This document shows, one piece after another, positions 26,367-36,863 of a stretch of DNA of 64,000 nucleotides (within the stretch, counting starts at the first letter, position 1; each line of letters opens with the position of its first letter). Under the pieces are notes generated by a model. That model had not been told where the DNA came from and did no database searches. It saw nothing but the letters and a program-made list of their open reading frames with translations. The position numbers were made by a program, and so were the translations under genes. The stretch is taken from contig CAYLHF010000014.1 of NCBI GenBank assembly GCA_964383365.1, positions 14,611 through 78,610 on the forward strand. Direction: 5' to 3'. The DNA comes from CAYLHF01 sp964383365 (GTDB lineage: Bacteria > Bacteroidota > Rhodothermia > Rhodothermales > UBA10348).

Positions 26367-28976
26367 CTACTTCTTCTTTTTACGGGCTCCTTTTTTCTTC
26401 CCTTTGCTCGCGGCCCGTTTGGCCAACAGTTCCAGCGCCAACTCCATCGTAATTGATTCCGGTTCGGCACCTTTTGGAAGCGAAGCATTCAATTTCTGAT
26501 GCTTCACATAGGGACCGTATCGGCCTTCGAAAATTTGAATCGGCTCCCCTGAGTCGGGATGGTCTCCGATAACTCGAAGCGGAACATTTTTGGCCTCTTT
26601 CTTGAGGATCAGGGCGAGCGCTCGCTCGAGATCCACAGTCAACACGCTGTCTTCGGCGGTCAGAGAAGCATACGTTGATCCGTGCTGAACATACGGACCG
26701 TACCGGCCGATATTCGCCGTTATCCCTTTTCCAGTCTCCGGGTGGTCTCCGAGTGGTCTGGGCAGATCCAGGAGTTGGACGGCTGTTTCATGCTCAATTG
26801 ACTCAACATCCATTGTTTTCGGTATGGAAACCCGACGTGGTTTTCCTTCCGATTCGTTGTCGCCGAGTTGGAGATAGGGGCCATATGGTCCCTTTCGAAG
26901 CAAAATTGGCAGTTCTGCGCCTGGATGTATGCCCAGGACCGTGTCTTCTTTCTCCTTATCGGCAATCAGTTGGGCGAGCATTTCAATAGAGATTTCACCC
27001 GGTGCCCAGGACTCGGGAATGGACGCGATGACGCGTTCCTCTTTCGAATCATCGTCTGTCTTCTGATCTCCTTGGTCATTTCTGGTAAATTCTACATATG
27101 GACCAAATCTTCCGACGCGAACCACGTAAGGATTCCAGTGTTCAAACGAAATAGTAGATACGTCGCGGGCATCGATCTGGTCGAGGCCGTTTTCAATTCT
27201 GGCTTCCAGTCCATTGTCTCCGCAGAAAAAATTCTTCAAATAGGGTACGGATTCCAGTTTTCCTGATGCAATACTATCCAGGTCTGCTTCCATCCTCGCG
27301 GTGAAACCGATGTCTATGAGACGCGTGAATTGCTGTTCCAGAAGATTGTTGGTTGCAAAGGCGGTAAAAGTAGGAATGAGCTGATTTCTTTCTCTGCGAG
27401 CGTAATTGCGGCGAACGATGGTGTCTATGATCGAGGCATAGGTACTCGGTCTGCCGATCCCTTCCGATTCGAGAACCTTGATCAAACTGGCATCCGTAAA
27501 CCGGACGGGTGGACGCGTTTCTTTACCCTTGGCATCGAGTTCATTCAACGTAACAGACATTCCTTCTCTGAGGTCCGGTAAAGGTTGTTCCCGGTCTTCG
27601 AGAGCAGCCTCTGGATCGTCAGATCCTTCAATGTAGGCCCTGAAAAACCCGGGAAAGAGTATGGAACGGCCATTCGCCTTGAAGACGGAACGATGGTCAC
27701 CTTCGCCAGCTTCAAGCTTGGCTGTGACCAATTTCAACCTGGCGTCGGCCATCTGAGACGCGACGGTCCGTTTCCAGATCAACTCATAAAGTGATCCTTC
27801 AATTCCCGTAAGTTTCAATTCTTCTACGGTTCGCATGGCCTTGCCGGCTGGCCGGATGGCCTCATGGGCTTCCTGAGCATTTCGAACCTTGTTGGCAAAT
27901 GAGCGGGGAGACGGACTGAGGTACTCCTTTCCGTACTTGTTCTCAATCGCATTTCTACTTGCCGATACAGCCTCACTCGAAAGATTGGTCGAGTCCGTAC
28001 GCATATATGTTATGAACCCTTGCTCGTAAAGACTCTGCGCTACCCGCATGGTCTCCCGTGCAGAGAGTCTCAGCTTTCGGCTCGCTTCCTGCTGGAGCGT
28101 CGACGTGATGAACGGGGCATACGGGCTTCGAGATATTTGCTTTTCTTCAACACTGGCCACCCGCCACGATACTTTTTGGAGGTGACTTACGAGACTTGTT
28201 GCCCGTTCTTCCCCGAGGACGATACAGTTCTCGCCGTCAACGAGACCGGTCTTGAGACGTCCTGTTTCGTCATCAAAATCTCTTCCCAGCGCTAGCCGGA
28301 GGCCATCTGTATGGGTTAACAGTGCCTTGAAATCACTGTTTGTGTGAGAAAGTTTAGCGTCAATGCCCCAGTAACTGGCCGGAATAAACCTTATTCGTTC
28401 CGTCTCTCTTAGAACGAGTAGACGGACAGCTACACTCTGGACGCGACCGGCCGACAACTTGGGTGCAATTTTTTTCCAGAGGAGAGGCGAGATTGAGTAA
28501 CCGACGAGTCGATCGAGAATCCGACGAGTTTCCTGAGCTTCCACCAATGCGAGATCCATCTCCCGAGTATGGTCCAGGGCAGACAGAATGGCTGACTCCG
28601 TGATCTCATGAAACACCATCCGATACGTCGGAACTTTGGGTTTCAGCACTTCCAGCAGGTGCCATCCTATTGATTCTCCTTCGCGGTCTTCATCAGTCGC
28701 GATAAAGAGCGCATCGGCATCCTTCAACGCTGACTTGAGCTCTCGTATAACCTTCTTCTTGGTAGCGGGAACGATGTATAACGGCTTAAAATTGTCTTCT
28801 ACATTCACACCAAGGCGGGACCATTTTTCCTTTTTTACACTCTCAGGAATTTCCTTGGCGGACGGAGGGAGATCTCTGACATGTCCCATACTTGCTTCCA
28901 CCTGATAACTGTCAGGCAGGAATTTTCGAATGGTTCTGGCTTTGGTAGGCGATTCTACGACGACGAGTCGCTTCAT
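26367..28976 (-). CDS. topA: DNA topoisomerase I (type IA)
   Basis: TopA relaxes negative supercoils by cutting one strand. From the ATG at 28976 (MKRLVVVESPTKART, the family start) it has 869 residues; an ATG at 29036 would add 20 residues without family similarity. TOPRIM motifs VVESPTKA and ATDEDREGESIGWHLLEVL and the catalytic tyrosine in FITYMRTDSTNLS (near residue 324) are present. The C-terminal part holds repeated GRYGPYV-type modules instead of zinc fingers and ends in a Lys-rich tail, an arrangement known from several phyla. Confidence 0.96.
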   Translation of the reverse strand: MKRLVVVESPTKARTIRKFLPDSYQVEASMGHVRDLPPSAKEIPESVKKEKWSRLGVNVEDNFKPLYIVPATKKKVIRELKSALKDADALFIATDEDREGESIGWHLLEVLKPKVPTYRMVFHEITESAILSALDHTREMDLALVEAQETRRILDRLVGYSISPLLWKKIAPKLSAGRVQSVAVRLLVLRETERIRFIPASYWGIDAKLSHTNSDFKALLTHTDGLRLALGRDFDDETGRLKTGLVDGENCIVLGEERATSLVSHLQKVSWRVASVEEKQISRSPYAPFITSTLQQEASRKLRLSARETMRVAQSLYEQGFITYMRTDSTNLSSEAVSASRNAIENKYGKEYLSPSPRSFANKVRNAQEAHEAIRPAGKAMRTVEELKLTGIEGSLYELIWKRTVASQMADARLKLVTAKLEAGEGDHRSVFKANGRSILFPGFFRAYIEGSDDPEAALEDREQPLPDLREGMSVTLNELDAKGKETRPPVRFTDASLIKVLESEGIGRPSTYASIIDTIVRRNYARRERNQLIPTFTAFATNNLLEQQFTRLIDIGFTARMEADLDSIASGKLESVPYLKNFFCGDNGLEARIENGLDQIDARDVSTISFEHWNPYVVRVGRFGPYVEFTRNDQGDQKTDDDSKEERVIASIPESWAPGEISIEMLAQLIADKEKEDTVLGIHPGAELPILLRKGPYGPYLQLGDNESEGKPRRVSIPKTMDVESIEHETAVQLLDLPRPLGDHPETGKGITANIGRYGPYVQHGSTYASLTAEDSVLTVDLERALALILKKEAKNVPLRVIGDHPDSGEPIQIFEGRYGPYVKHQKLNASLPKGAEPESITMELALELLAKRAASKGKKKGARKKKK

Positions 28977-29238
28977 AAAACAGGTGTTGCTAGCGAGGTG
29001 TATAAATTTCAATACAGGATAAGATTGGGCCCTCACACGCTCAGTAGCTCACGACGTTCCTGCACGTGACTTGCTTCACCAAGCGTTTCAATATGAATCC
29101 TTAATAATATCTTATGATTACCAGGTCCCGTCCAATCGTGATTATCCGTAACTTGGCAGGATGCACCTTGGAATAAATATCCCGAGGTAGTGTAGCGGCA
29201 AGGCGCACACTGAACGACACATTCATTAAGGGTATATC

Positions 29239-31887
29239 ATGGCAGACTCGATGAAGGATCAGGAGAAATACGTATACAATTTCGGCGGTGGGAGTGCGGA
29301 CGGAGACAAATCTCTGAAGGCATTGCTCGGCGGTAAGGGCGCCAATCTGGCTGAGATGAGTTCGATAGGTTTGCCTGTTCCTCCGGGGTTTACCATCAGT
29401 ACGGAATGTTGTGCGTTCTACGGTGATCACTCCGGGCAGTGGCCTGAAGGACTGGAAGAATCCGTACGCTCCGGAATCGCGTCGCTGGAAAAGCTGATGT
29501 CGGCAGGATTTGGTGATTCCGAAAATCCTCTCCTGGTATCCGTACGGAGTGGGGCTGCAGTTTCGATGCCCGGAATGATGGATACGGTCCTGAATCTGGG
29601 TCTCAATCACTTTTCCGTTGAGGGACTCGCCAGGCGGACGGGAAACGAACGATTCGCTTATGATGCCCTTCGTCGGTTCATCGATATGTTCGGGGACGTT
29701 GTCATGGGCGTCCATCACCAACACTTCGAAGATGCTCTGGAAAAGCTGAAGGCGACCAGGGGAGTAGCAACTGATGTCGATTTGTCGGGAGACGATCTCA
29801 AGGAGCTGGTATCTGACTACAATTCTATTTACCGAGAACATACAGGCTCGGACTTCCCTCAGGATCCGTTTGAACAGCTTCGGCTTGCTATAAATGCGGT
29901 ATTCGGTTCGTGGGACAGTTCGAGGGCGAACAAGTATCGCCAGATCAATGGAATTACCGGACTGATTGGTACCGCCGTGAACGTCCAGTCGATGGTCTAT
30001 GGCAATATGGGAGATACGAGTGGAACAGGGGTCCTCTTTACGAGAAATCCGGCGAACGGAGAGCGAAAACTGTACGGAGAGTTTCTGGTCAATGCCCAGG
30101 GAGAGGATGTCGTAGCCGGTATTCGAACTCCTGAGGATATTGCACATATGGCTGATCATTTTCCGGCGGCTTATGCGGAGTTGGTCGAGACGACCGAGCG
30201 TCTTGAAAAGCACTATTGCAACATGCAGGACATTGAATTCACTATTCAAGATGAACATCTGTTCTTACTGCAGACCAGGAACGGAAAGCGTACGGGAGCT
30301 TCAGCGCTTAGAATTGCCGTAGACATGGTCGAGGAAGGATTGATAACAAAGGAGACGGCCGTTCGAGATCTTGTGGAGCCACGGCACCTTGATCAGCTAC
30401 TTCATCCCAGATTCAAGGATACGGGAGCGTATGCATCGGACGTAATTGCCACCGGTCTGCCGGCTTCTCCCGGCGCTGCGGTCGGACAAGTTGTATTTTC
30501 GGCTGAACATGCAGAAGAGGCCCGCGACGCTGGAAAACGTGTCATCTTAGTTCGGGTTGAAACGAGTCCGGAAGACGTGGGCGGAATGGATGCCGCTCAA
30601 GGCATCCTGACGTCGAGAGGAGGTATGACATCTCATGCTGCAGTCGTCGCTCGTGGTTGGGGAAAGCCGTGTGTGGCGGGCTGTGGAGAGTTGGCCATTG
30701 ATTACACCAATGCCCGCTTTCAGATTAATGGGTCGACGTTTAAAGAGGGTGACTGGATCTCTATTAATGGATCCACTGGCGAAGTGATTTCAGGCAATCA
30801 GCCGCTCGTCGAGCCCGAAATGACGGGAGAATTTGGGACATTTATGACGTGGGTGGATGAAGTTCGCGATATGAAGGTCCGCACCAACGCCGATACGCCC
30901 GCAGACGCCAGACGCGCGCGGGACTTTGGAGCGCAGGGAATCGGTCTCTGCCGGACCGAACACATGTTCTTCGAAGGGACACGGATTGAGAGTGTCCGAA
31001 AAATGATTCTCGCGGATTCAGAGTCCAAGCGGATAGAGGCATTGGCGGAGTTACTTCCGTATCAACGGGACGACTTCAAGGGAATCTTCGAGGCCATGGC
31101 CGGGCTTCCGGTCACTATTCGTCTTCTGGATCCGCCTCTTCATGAGTTCCTGCCCCACGAGGAAGCGGACCAAAAGGATATGGCTGTGTCCATGGGTGTT
31201 TCTCTGGAGTCAGTCAAACAGAAAGTCGATTCACTCTCCGAATTCAACCCCATGTTGGGACACCGAGGGTGCCGCCTCGGCGTAACCTATCCGGAGATTA
31301 CAAAAATGCAGGCCCGAGCCATACTGGAGGCTGCCGTCGAACTCTCTACGGCAGGGATTGAGGTTTTCCCCGAGATTATGGTACCCCTGGTCGGGACGGA
31401 AGAAGAGTTCGTCAATCAGAGGGCGGTCATCGAGGAGGTTGCAGGGAACGTCTTTGATGAGATGGGTGCCCGGGTGGACTATTTGATTGGTACTATGATC
31501 GAGATCCCGAGGGCTGCACTGACTGCGGATGATATCGCTCGGAATGCGGAGTTTTTCTCGTTTGGCACCAACGACTTAACCCAGATGACATTCGGATACA
31601 GTCGAGACGATGCGGGCAAATTCCTCCCGATTTATGTAGACAGGAAAATCCTGAAGGAGGATCCATTTCAGTCACTCGATCAGAGGGGTGTGGGACAACT
31701 GGTCCGGCTGGGAACGGAACTTGGCAGAAAGACACGACCTGACCTGAAAGTTGGCATCTGTGGAGAACATGGAGGAGATCCATCCTCCGTCGCATTCTGC
31801 TATGATGTAGGCATGGACTACGTCTCGTGTTCTCCGTACCGCGTCCCGATCGCAAGACTCGCTGCCGCTCAGGCCAAATTGGCCTGA
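29239..31887 (+). CDS. ppdK: Pyruvate, phosphate dikinase
   Basis: PPDK interconverts pyruvate, ATP and phosphate with PEP, AMP and pyrophosphate, and can serve glycolysis or gluconeogenesis. The 882-residue length is standard. The N-terminal ATP-grasp part has LLGGKGANLAEMSSIGLPVPPGF; the swivelling domain has GGMTSHAAVVARGWGKPCV with the phosphorylated His near residue 466; the C-terminal TIM barrel has FGTNDLTQMTFGYSRDD and GICGEHGG with the catalytic Cys near 841. It stands alone between divergent topA and two small genes. Confidence 0.97.
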   Translation: MADSMKDQEKYVYNFGGGSADGDKSLKALLGGKGANLAEMSSIGLPVPPGFTISTECCAFYGDHSGQWPEGLEESVRSGIASLEKLMSAGFGDSENPLLVSVRSGAAVSMPGMMDTVLNLGLNHFSVEGLARRTGNERFAYDALRRFIDMFGDVVMGVHHQHFEDALEKLKATRGVATDVDLSGDDLKELVSDYNSIYREHTGSDFPQDPFEQLRLAINAVFGSWDSSRANKYRQINGITGLIGTAVNVQSMVYGNMGDTSGTGVLFTRNPANGERKLYGEFLVNAQGEDVVAGIRTPEDIAHMADHFPAAYAELVETTERLEKHYCNMQDIEFTIQDEHLFLLQTRNGKRTGASALRIAVDMVEEGLITKETAVRDLVEPRHLDQLLHPRFKDTGAYASDVIATGLPASPGAAVGQVVFSAEHAEEARDAGKRVILVRVETSPEDVGGMDAAQGILTSRGGMTSHAAVVARGWGKPCVAGCGELAIDYTNARFQINGSTFKEGDWISINGSTGEVISGNQPLVEPEMTGEFGTFMTWVDEVRDMKVRTNADTPADARRARDFGAQGIGLCRTEHMFFEGTRIESVRKMILADSESKRIEALAELLPYQRDDFKGIFEAMAGLPVTIRLLDPPLHEFLPHEEADQKDMAVSMGVSLESVKQKVDSLSEFNPMLGHRGCRLGVTYPEITKMQARAILEAAVELSTAGIEVFPEIMVPLVGTEEEFVNQRAVIEEVAGNVFDEMGARVDYLIGTMIEIPRAALTADDIARNAEFFSFGTNDLTQMTFGYSRDDAGKFLPIYVDRKILKEDPFQSLDQRGVGQLVRLGTELGRKTRPDLKVGICGEHGGDPSSVAFCYDVGMDYVSCSPYRVPIARLAAAQAKLA

Positions 31888-32015
31888 GGTCCGACGAGTC
31901 CCGCCGGTTTTTGACGGTGACCCAAGAGACAATCGTCCGTTGAAACCTGCGGTTCGGCCATCCGTCTACGTACTTAATACGAAACTATAAAGGGCGTGAG
32001 GGAGCGTATCCTGAT

Positions 32016-32315
32016 ATGAGCGAATCATCAGAAAGAAGTGACCGTTTTTCCAGTCTGCGAGACGCATTCGACGACCTGGCGTTTGACGAAAAAGCCGCTT
32101 TCCTGGTCGAAACTGCTGTAGGCGTTGTCGTCGAGTCGATAAAAAAGGCAGGAGACCTGGTTGCCGATACACTGGATAACTCGGGTTGCACGGAAGCTCC
32201 CGGTAGCGACGGAGATAAAACGTCGGGTGGTGAAGCCGCTGGCGACGACGAATCGTCTGGCAAACCGGAGGGATCATCGAAGAAAAAGGCTTCGTCTTCC
32301 AAGAAGAAGGCGTAG
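32016..32315 (+). CDS. Small protein with hydrophobic helix and Lys/Ser-rich tail, paralogue 1
   Basis: A 99-residue protein: charged N-terminus, an amphipathic/hydrophobic helix around residues 22-54 (AAFLVETAVGVVVESIKKAGDLVADTL), then a Gly/Asp/Ser-rich low-complexity stretch and a basic end (SSKKKASSSKKKA). It does not match a family I know. The next gene has a similar helix with the same spacing of charged residues. The basic tail could touch nucleic acid or membrane phosphate; this is a guess. Confidence 0.6.
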   Translation: MSESSERSDRFSSLRDAFDDLAFDEKAAFLVETAVGVVVESIKKAGDLVADTLDNSGCTEAPGSDGDKTSGGEAAGDDESSGKPEGSSKKKASSSKKKA

Positions 32316-32328
32316 GATCCTCACGTCC

Positions 32329-32604
32329 ATGTCACATGACGATGACAGAATTGTCGAATTTGATCGACTGAACGCCGTAGGTAAAGTCGTTTTTGTCGCC
32401 GGGTCCGTGATGAAACTGGCCGGAAGCATTCTCGATTCAGCAGTGGACACCGTATCCGGGATTATTCGGGAAACGGAGCATGCGTTCAATCAGGGACTCG
32501 ACGAGAATGTCGAGGAGGCTAAAATTCTCGACGATGAATCCGGATCGGGAAAGAGCGTCGGTCAGAAAGATGAGGGCTTTTCAGCCCGAGTGAACAAGCC
32601 CTAA
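32329..32604 (+). CDS. Small protein with hydrophobic helix, paralogue 2
   Basis: A 91-residue protein from ATG 32329 (MSHDDDRIVEFDRLNAVGK); longer in-frame extension upstream is a shadow of the previous gene. Its helix KVVFVAGSVMKLAGSILDSAVDTVSGII resembles the helix of the neighbour 13 bases upstream, pointing to tandem duplication, and the tail is acidic rather than basic. Its TAA overlaps the convergent lon stop. Function unknown. Confidence 0.6.
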   Translation: MSHDDDRIVEFDRLNAVGKVVFVAGSVMKLAGSILDSAVDTVSGIIRETEHAFNQGLDENVEEAKILDDESGSGKSVGQKDEGFSARVNKP

Positions 32605-35105
32605 TTCACCGATGTCTGTCGTTTGGACGAGGTACCGTTGGGATAGGCCGACTGCCGTTCAGACGCTGGAAGAGCGAATAATTTAATCGGGTTGTGTAGC
32701 ACCTTTTTTTCCAAAACGCTATCGAGCACGTCGTCCATTCTTTTTACGTATTCGATCTTTACTCCCCGGAGAGATCCTTTCTTGATCTCATCCACATCTT
32801 TCTGGTTTCGTTCGGGTAAGAACACCTTCTTAATTCCGGCCCGCTTGGCAGCGAGGACCTTTTCCTTTATTCCCCCGACGGGGAGGACGAGGCCACGAAG
32901 TGTAATCTCACCGGTCATCGCTACGTTATGACGAACCCTACGCTGGGTGTATATCGATGTAAGTGCGGATAACAGGGAGACCCCTGCAGACGGTCCATCT
33001 TTCGGGACCGCACCTGCCGGTACATGGACGTGCAGATCCCAGTATTTGAACGCGTCATTTGGGATTCCCAGTTGAACCGCATTGGATTTTACATACGAGA
33101 GGGCTGCCTGGGCTGACTCCCTCATTACATCTCCCAGTTGCCCGGTTAAAATCAGTTTTCCGTTTCCACGCGAGACCGACGCTTCAATGAAGAGAATGTC
33201 GCCTCCAACGGGAGTCCATGCCAGGCCCGTGGCGACGCCCGGTACCACGGTGCGTTCGGCTGTTTCGGAATAATATTTTCGTGCCTTGAGATAGGTCTCG
33301 ATATCTTCTGTTTCGACGCTTTCGCCTTCAGATTCATCGGTCGCAACCTTTTTGGCAACGCCCCTTGCAACGGCACCGATCGTGCGCTCCAACTGCCTGA
33401 CTCCTGACTCTCGAGTGTATCCGTCAATTATCAATCGAATGGCGTTATCGCTCAGTGAGAACTGCTCCTCAGTAAGGCCGTTTCGCTCGATCTGGCGGGG
33501 AAGAAGGAAGTCTGTTGCGATGTGGCGCTTTTCCTCGAGCGTGTAACCGTTTATTTCGATGAGTTCCATCCGGTCCCGGAGGGGGGCTGGAATCATATCC
33601 AGATAGTTTGCCGTAGCGATGAAGAGGACGTTGGACAAATCGTAGTCTACTTCCAGATAATGATCATTGAACGCATTATTCTGTTCCGGATCGAGAACCT
33701 CCAGTAGCGCAGACGACGGATCGCCCCTGAAATCTGCGCCGAGCTTATCGACCTCATCGAGCATGAACACTGGATTGGCCTTCCCGGCTTTTTTCATCCC
33801 CTGAATGATCCGTCCTGGAAGCGCACCCACGTAGGTTCGTCGATGACCTCGAATTTCAGCCTCATCCCGGACACCACCCAGGCTCATGCGAACGAATTCC
33901 CGACCCAATGCCCGCGCTATACTTTTTCCGAGACTCGTTTTCCCGACTCCCGGAGGACCGTAAAAACACAGAATCGGGGCCTTCATATCTCCCTTCAATT
34001 TCAGCACGGCCAGGTACTCCAGGATGCGCTGTTTCACTTGTTCAAGACCGTAGTGGTCCTCATTGAGGATCTTTCCTGCGCGTTTCAGGTCGAGCAGGTC
34101 CGTAGAGTAGTCCTTCCACGGAATATCCAATATCCAGTCGATGTAGTTCCGGGTAACCGCATAGTCTGGCGATGCCGGGTTGGACCGGCCCAGTTTCTCA
34201 ATTTCCTTTGTGACCGCCTCTATTACTTTCTCAGGGAGTGACTTCTTGGATAGTCGCTCCTTGAGATCCCGCACTTCTCCTACCGTACCCTCACTCTCGC
34301 CAAGTTCGTCGTGAATCGCCTTCAGTTGCTGCCTGAGAAGATATTCTCTCTGTTGCTGGTCGACATCAATTTTGACACGCGTCCGAATTTCCTCAGACAG
34401 CTGCAAAACCTGTAACTCCTTATTCAGGTGATTCATAACCTGCTCGGCCCGCTCGATGAGCGGTAGGGTCTCCAGAAGCCTTTGTTTATCCTGGACTTCG
34501 ACTTGTAAATTCGAGGCGATAAAATGGATGAGAAAGGTCGGCGAGTCGATATTCTGGATGGCGTATGCCGCTTCGCTGGGCAAATTCGGGGAAAGATTGA
34601 CGATCTGAACAGCCAGTTCTTTGATCGAACGCATTCTTGCCTGGATTTCGATTTCCTCTCCGGAAAGCTCCTCGACCACAGGGATAACACTGGCTGTGAA
34701 ATAGGGCTCTACCTGAGTAAAAGAGGAGATTCTGAAACGCCGTTTTCCCTGTATCACGATGGATTTGGTCCCATCGGGCATTTTGATCAGCTTTAAAATA
34801 GTCGCAACGGTACCCAGTTCGTATAAATCGTCCGTCTCAGGATTTTCAACCTCTGCGCTCCGCTGTGCGACGACGCCAATCAAACGGTCGTCGGAAAAAG
34901 CATCTTTTACGAGACTCAGCGACGCATCCCGGCCTACCGTAATCGGAAGTACGACTCCGGGAAAGAGGACCGTATTTCGGAGTGCCAGAATGGGAAGCGT
35001 GTCGGGTACATCCGACATGCTCATCTCCTTTTCCTCATCTGCTGTCGGCAGGGGAATTGACTGCTCGAGATCGTCGTCGGTAAGGAGTAGAGGGTCCTGA
35101 ATCAT
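32601..35105 (-). CDS. lon: ATP-dependent Lon protease
   Basis: Lon degrades misfolded and regulatory proteins. From ATG 35105 it has 834 residues: LON substrate domain (TLPILALRNTVLFPGVVLPI), a helical region, AAA+ module with GPPGVGKTSLGK (near 383) and PVFMLDEVDKLG, and a Ser-Lys protease domain with DGPSAGVSLLSAL (catalytic Ser near 706) and KVLAAKRAGIKKVFLP. ATG 35105 was chosen because AAAAGG lies 4-9 bases before it; upstream in-frame Met at 35252 would overlap the histidine-kinase stop and adds residues without LON similarity. Confidence 0.95.
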   Translation of the reverse strand: MIQDPLLLTDDDLEQSIPLPTADEEKEMSMSDVPDTLPILALRNTVLFPGVVLPITVGRDASLSLVKDAFSDDRLIGVVAQRSAEVENPETDDLYELGTVATILKLIKMPDGTKSIVIQGKRRFRISSFTQVEPYFTASVIPVVEELSGEEIEIQARMRSIKELAVQIVNLSPNLPSEAAYAIQNIDSPTFLIHFIASNLQVEVQDKQRLLETLPLIERAEQVMNHLNKELQVLQLSEEIRTRVKIDVDQQQREYLLRQQLKAIHDELGESEGTVGEVRDLKERLSKKSLPEKVIEAVTKEIEKLGRSNPASPDYAVTRNYIDWILDIPWKDYSTDLLDLKRAGKILNEDHYGLEQVKQRILEYLAVLKLKGDMKAPILCFYGPPGVGKTSLGKSIARALGREFVRMSLGGVRDEAEIRGHRRTYVGALPGRIIQGMKKAGKANPVFMLDEVDKLGADFRGDPSSALLEVLDPEQNNAFNDHYLEVDYDLSNVLFIATANYLDMIPAPLRDRMELIEINGYTLEEKRHIATDFLLPRQIERNGLTEEQFSLSDNAIRLIIDGYTRESGVRQLERTIGAVARGVAKKVATDESEGESVETEDIETYLKARKYYSETAERTVVPGVATGLAWTPVGGDILFIEASVSRGNGKLILTGQLGDVMRESAQAALSYVKSNAVQLGIPNDAFKYWDLHVHVPAGAVPKDGPSAGVSLLSALTSIYTQRRVRHNVAMTGEITLRGLVLPVGGIKEKVLAAKRAGIKKVFLPERNQKDVDEIKKGSLRGVKIEYVKRMDDVLDSVLEKKVLHNPIKLFALPASERQSAYPNGTSSKRQTSVN

Positions 35106-35251
35106 GTATGCCTTTTCTGCGGTGGTAATGCGGCGAACAAGCCGGAATAGTGTACGTGAATCCTCACGCTGAACCCAGCGTGGGAATTCTTGTTCTCCGA
35201 ATCTGTCGTCAAAAACCGGACCATTCTGTAAACCCTGCCAAAGTGTCTGCA

Positions 35252-36664
35252 TTAATCGAGCGACGCGATTACTTCCTGCAGGTCGTCGACGTGGAACGGC
35301 TTGGTAATGACTGCGGTTATGACGTCTGGATCAAAGTGAAGGTCCGTGTCCCCGGTGAGAAGAGTGATCATCACATTCGGGTGCAGTTGTTTTATTCGGC
35401 CCGCCAACTCTCTGCCACTCATTTCAGGCATTCCCTGATCTGAAATAACAAGGTCGAAGGGCTCGTTCTGAAGACATTCAATAGCTTCTGCTCCGGAACT
35501 TGCGCTCCTGACATAGTGCCCTCGAAGCGTAAGAAGTTGATCGACAACTTTTCTGACCATTTCTTCGTCGTCAACCACCAAAATTCGCTTCGATGAACTG
35601 GAGGCGGGCAGATTATCAGGTATACCCGGAGAGTCGACTCTCCCGGCGGCAGGGAAAGAAATCGTGAACGTGGTCCCGTGCCCCAGAGTAGATTCTACGT
35701 CCACGGAGCCATTATGCTCTCGGATAACACCGGCGGCAACAGAGAGACCCATGCCGGAGCCTCGCTGTCCCTTGGTAGTGAAGAGTGGTTCAAAAATACG
35801 ATCTCTGACCTGCGCACTCATTCCAGTACCGGTATCGGTAAACCGTATTTCGACCGAACGTTTGACGCGTCTGGTTTGAATCGTGATAACGCCTCCGTCC
35901 GGCATCGCCTGTACCGCATTGAGGATCAGATTCACAACTACATCTCTTAATTCGGCTGCCGAGCCGAGTATCGGAGGAAGGGGAGAGGGCTCGTACTCGA
36001 GATCGATCGAGATCCCCTGTCGCCGCGGCTCATTGTACCAGTAGGGACGGGTGAGCACGATACAGTCCTGAATCAGGTTGGCGAGGTCGAGTACTTCATG
36101 CGTATCCTGTTGCTCCTGTCTGATATAGCGTTGAATCTTCTTGACGAGAGCGGCGCCACCATTCGCCGCTTGTTCAATCGTTCCAAGATTATCCTCGACC
36201 GTTCCATGATTCTCCCTCATGAGGGCGATGTGACCGAGAATTCCGCTCAGGAGATTATTGAAGTCGTGGGCAATTCCCATGGTCATTCGTCCGAGCGTCT
36301 CCATTCTGTGCCGGTCTGTCTGATTTTCAGTCCAACTTGTCGGTTCTGCCAGAATTTCGCCGGTGATTGTCACCAGGTTGGACTTTGTCGCGTCACTTTC
36401 TTCGGGCTTTGAGATAGGAATGAAATGAAGTAAAACGGGAACGGGTTGGTCAAGATCGGACCGGGAGACCATGAAAAGAGCATGCGTGACGAGTGATCCG
36501 CCTACTGCCTCGCCAAAATTTTGGCGTGCGACATCTTCATCGCCCGGCACGAGTCGATCCCACAGATCCTCCTGATCACCCAGCAGGTTGATCCACGCCT
36601 TGTTTCGGTATAATACATGTCCTGCCGCATCGACATTCGAGACGAGCAGTTCAGGCTCGATCAT
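35252..36664 (-). CDS. Hybrid sensor histidine kinase with receiver domain
   Basis: A soluble hybrid kinase of about 470 residues. The N-terminal ~110 residues look like a PAS-type sensor (VSNVDAAGHVLYRNKAWINLLG). The H-box is GIAHDFNNLLSGILGHI (His near 132), ATP-binding boxes are DTGTGMSAQVRDRIFEPLFTT and GSGMGLSVAAGVI, and a C-terminal receiver domain has LVVDDEEM, phospho-acceptor Asp near 408 (LVISDQGMPEMSG) and ITKPFHVDDL. No membrane segment is seen. ATG 36664 was preferred to TTG 36688. It lies upstream of lon on the same strand, 146 bases away; no partner regulator is adjacent. Confidence 0.88.
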   Translation of the reverse strand: MIEPELLVSNVDAAGHVLYRNKAWINLLGDQEDLWDRLVPGDEDVARQNFGEAVGGSLVTHALFMVSRSDLDQPVPVLLHFIPISKPEESDATKSNLVTITGEILAEPTSWTENQTDRHRMETLGRMTMGIAHDFNNLLSGILGHIALMRENHGTVEDNLGTIEQAANGGAALVKKIQRYIRQEQQDTHEVLDLANLIQDCIVLTRPYWYNEPRRQGISIDLEYEPSPLPPILGSAAELRDVVVNLILNAVQAMPDGGVITIQTRRVKRSVEIRFTDTGTGMSAQVRDRIFEPLFTTKGQRGSGMGLSVAAGVIREHNGSVDVESTLGHGTTFTISFPAAGRVDSPGIPDNLPASSSSKRILVVDDEEMVRKVVDQLLTLRGHYVRSASSGAEAIECLQNEPFDLVISDQGMPEMSGRELAGRIKQLHPNVMITLLTGDTDLHFDPDVITAVITKPFHVDDLQEVIASLD

Positions 36665-36863
36665 ACCGGCTTGGTTAAGACTGTCCAATTCAATACGGGT
36701 AGAAGGGAGGGAACAGACTGTTATTCATCATGGAGATACCTAATTTCACCGCGTCTGAACGGTCGGTATGAAACCGAATGGTGTTGGAAAGATACTTACG
36801 TGCGCCAGCAGTATGAGGCGGCATCCCGAATAACTTAAATATAGCAAAATCAGACTCTGCGTT

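Noticed and set aside
29037..29238. Gap between topA and ppdK checked for a tRNA or small RNA
   Set aside because: No cloverleaf or T-loop sequence could be formed; only weak promoter-like fragments are present.
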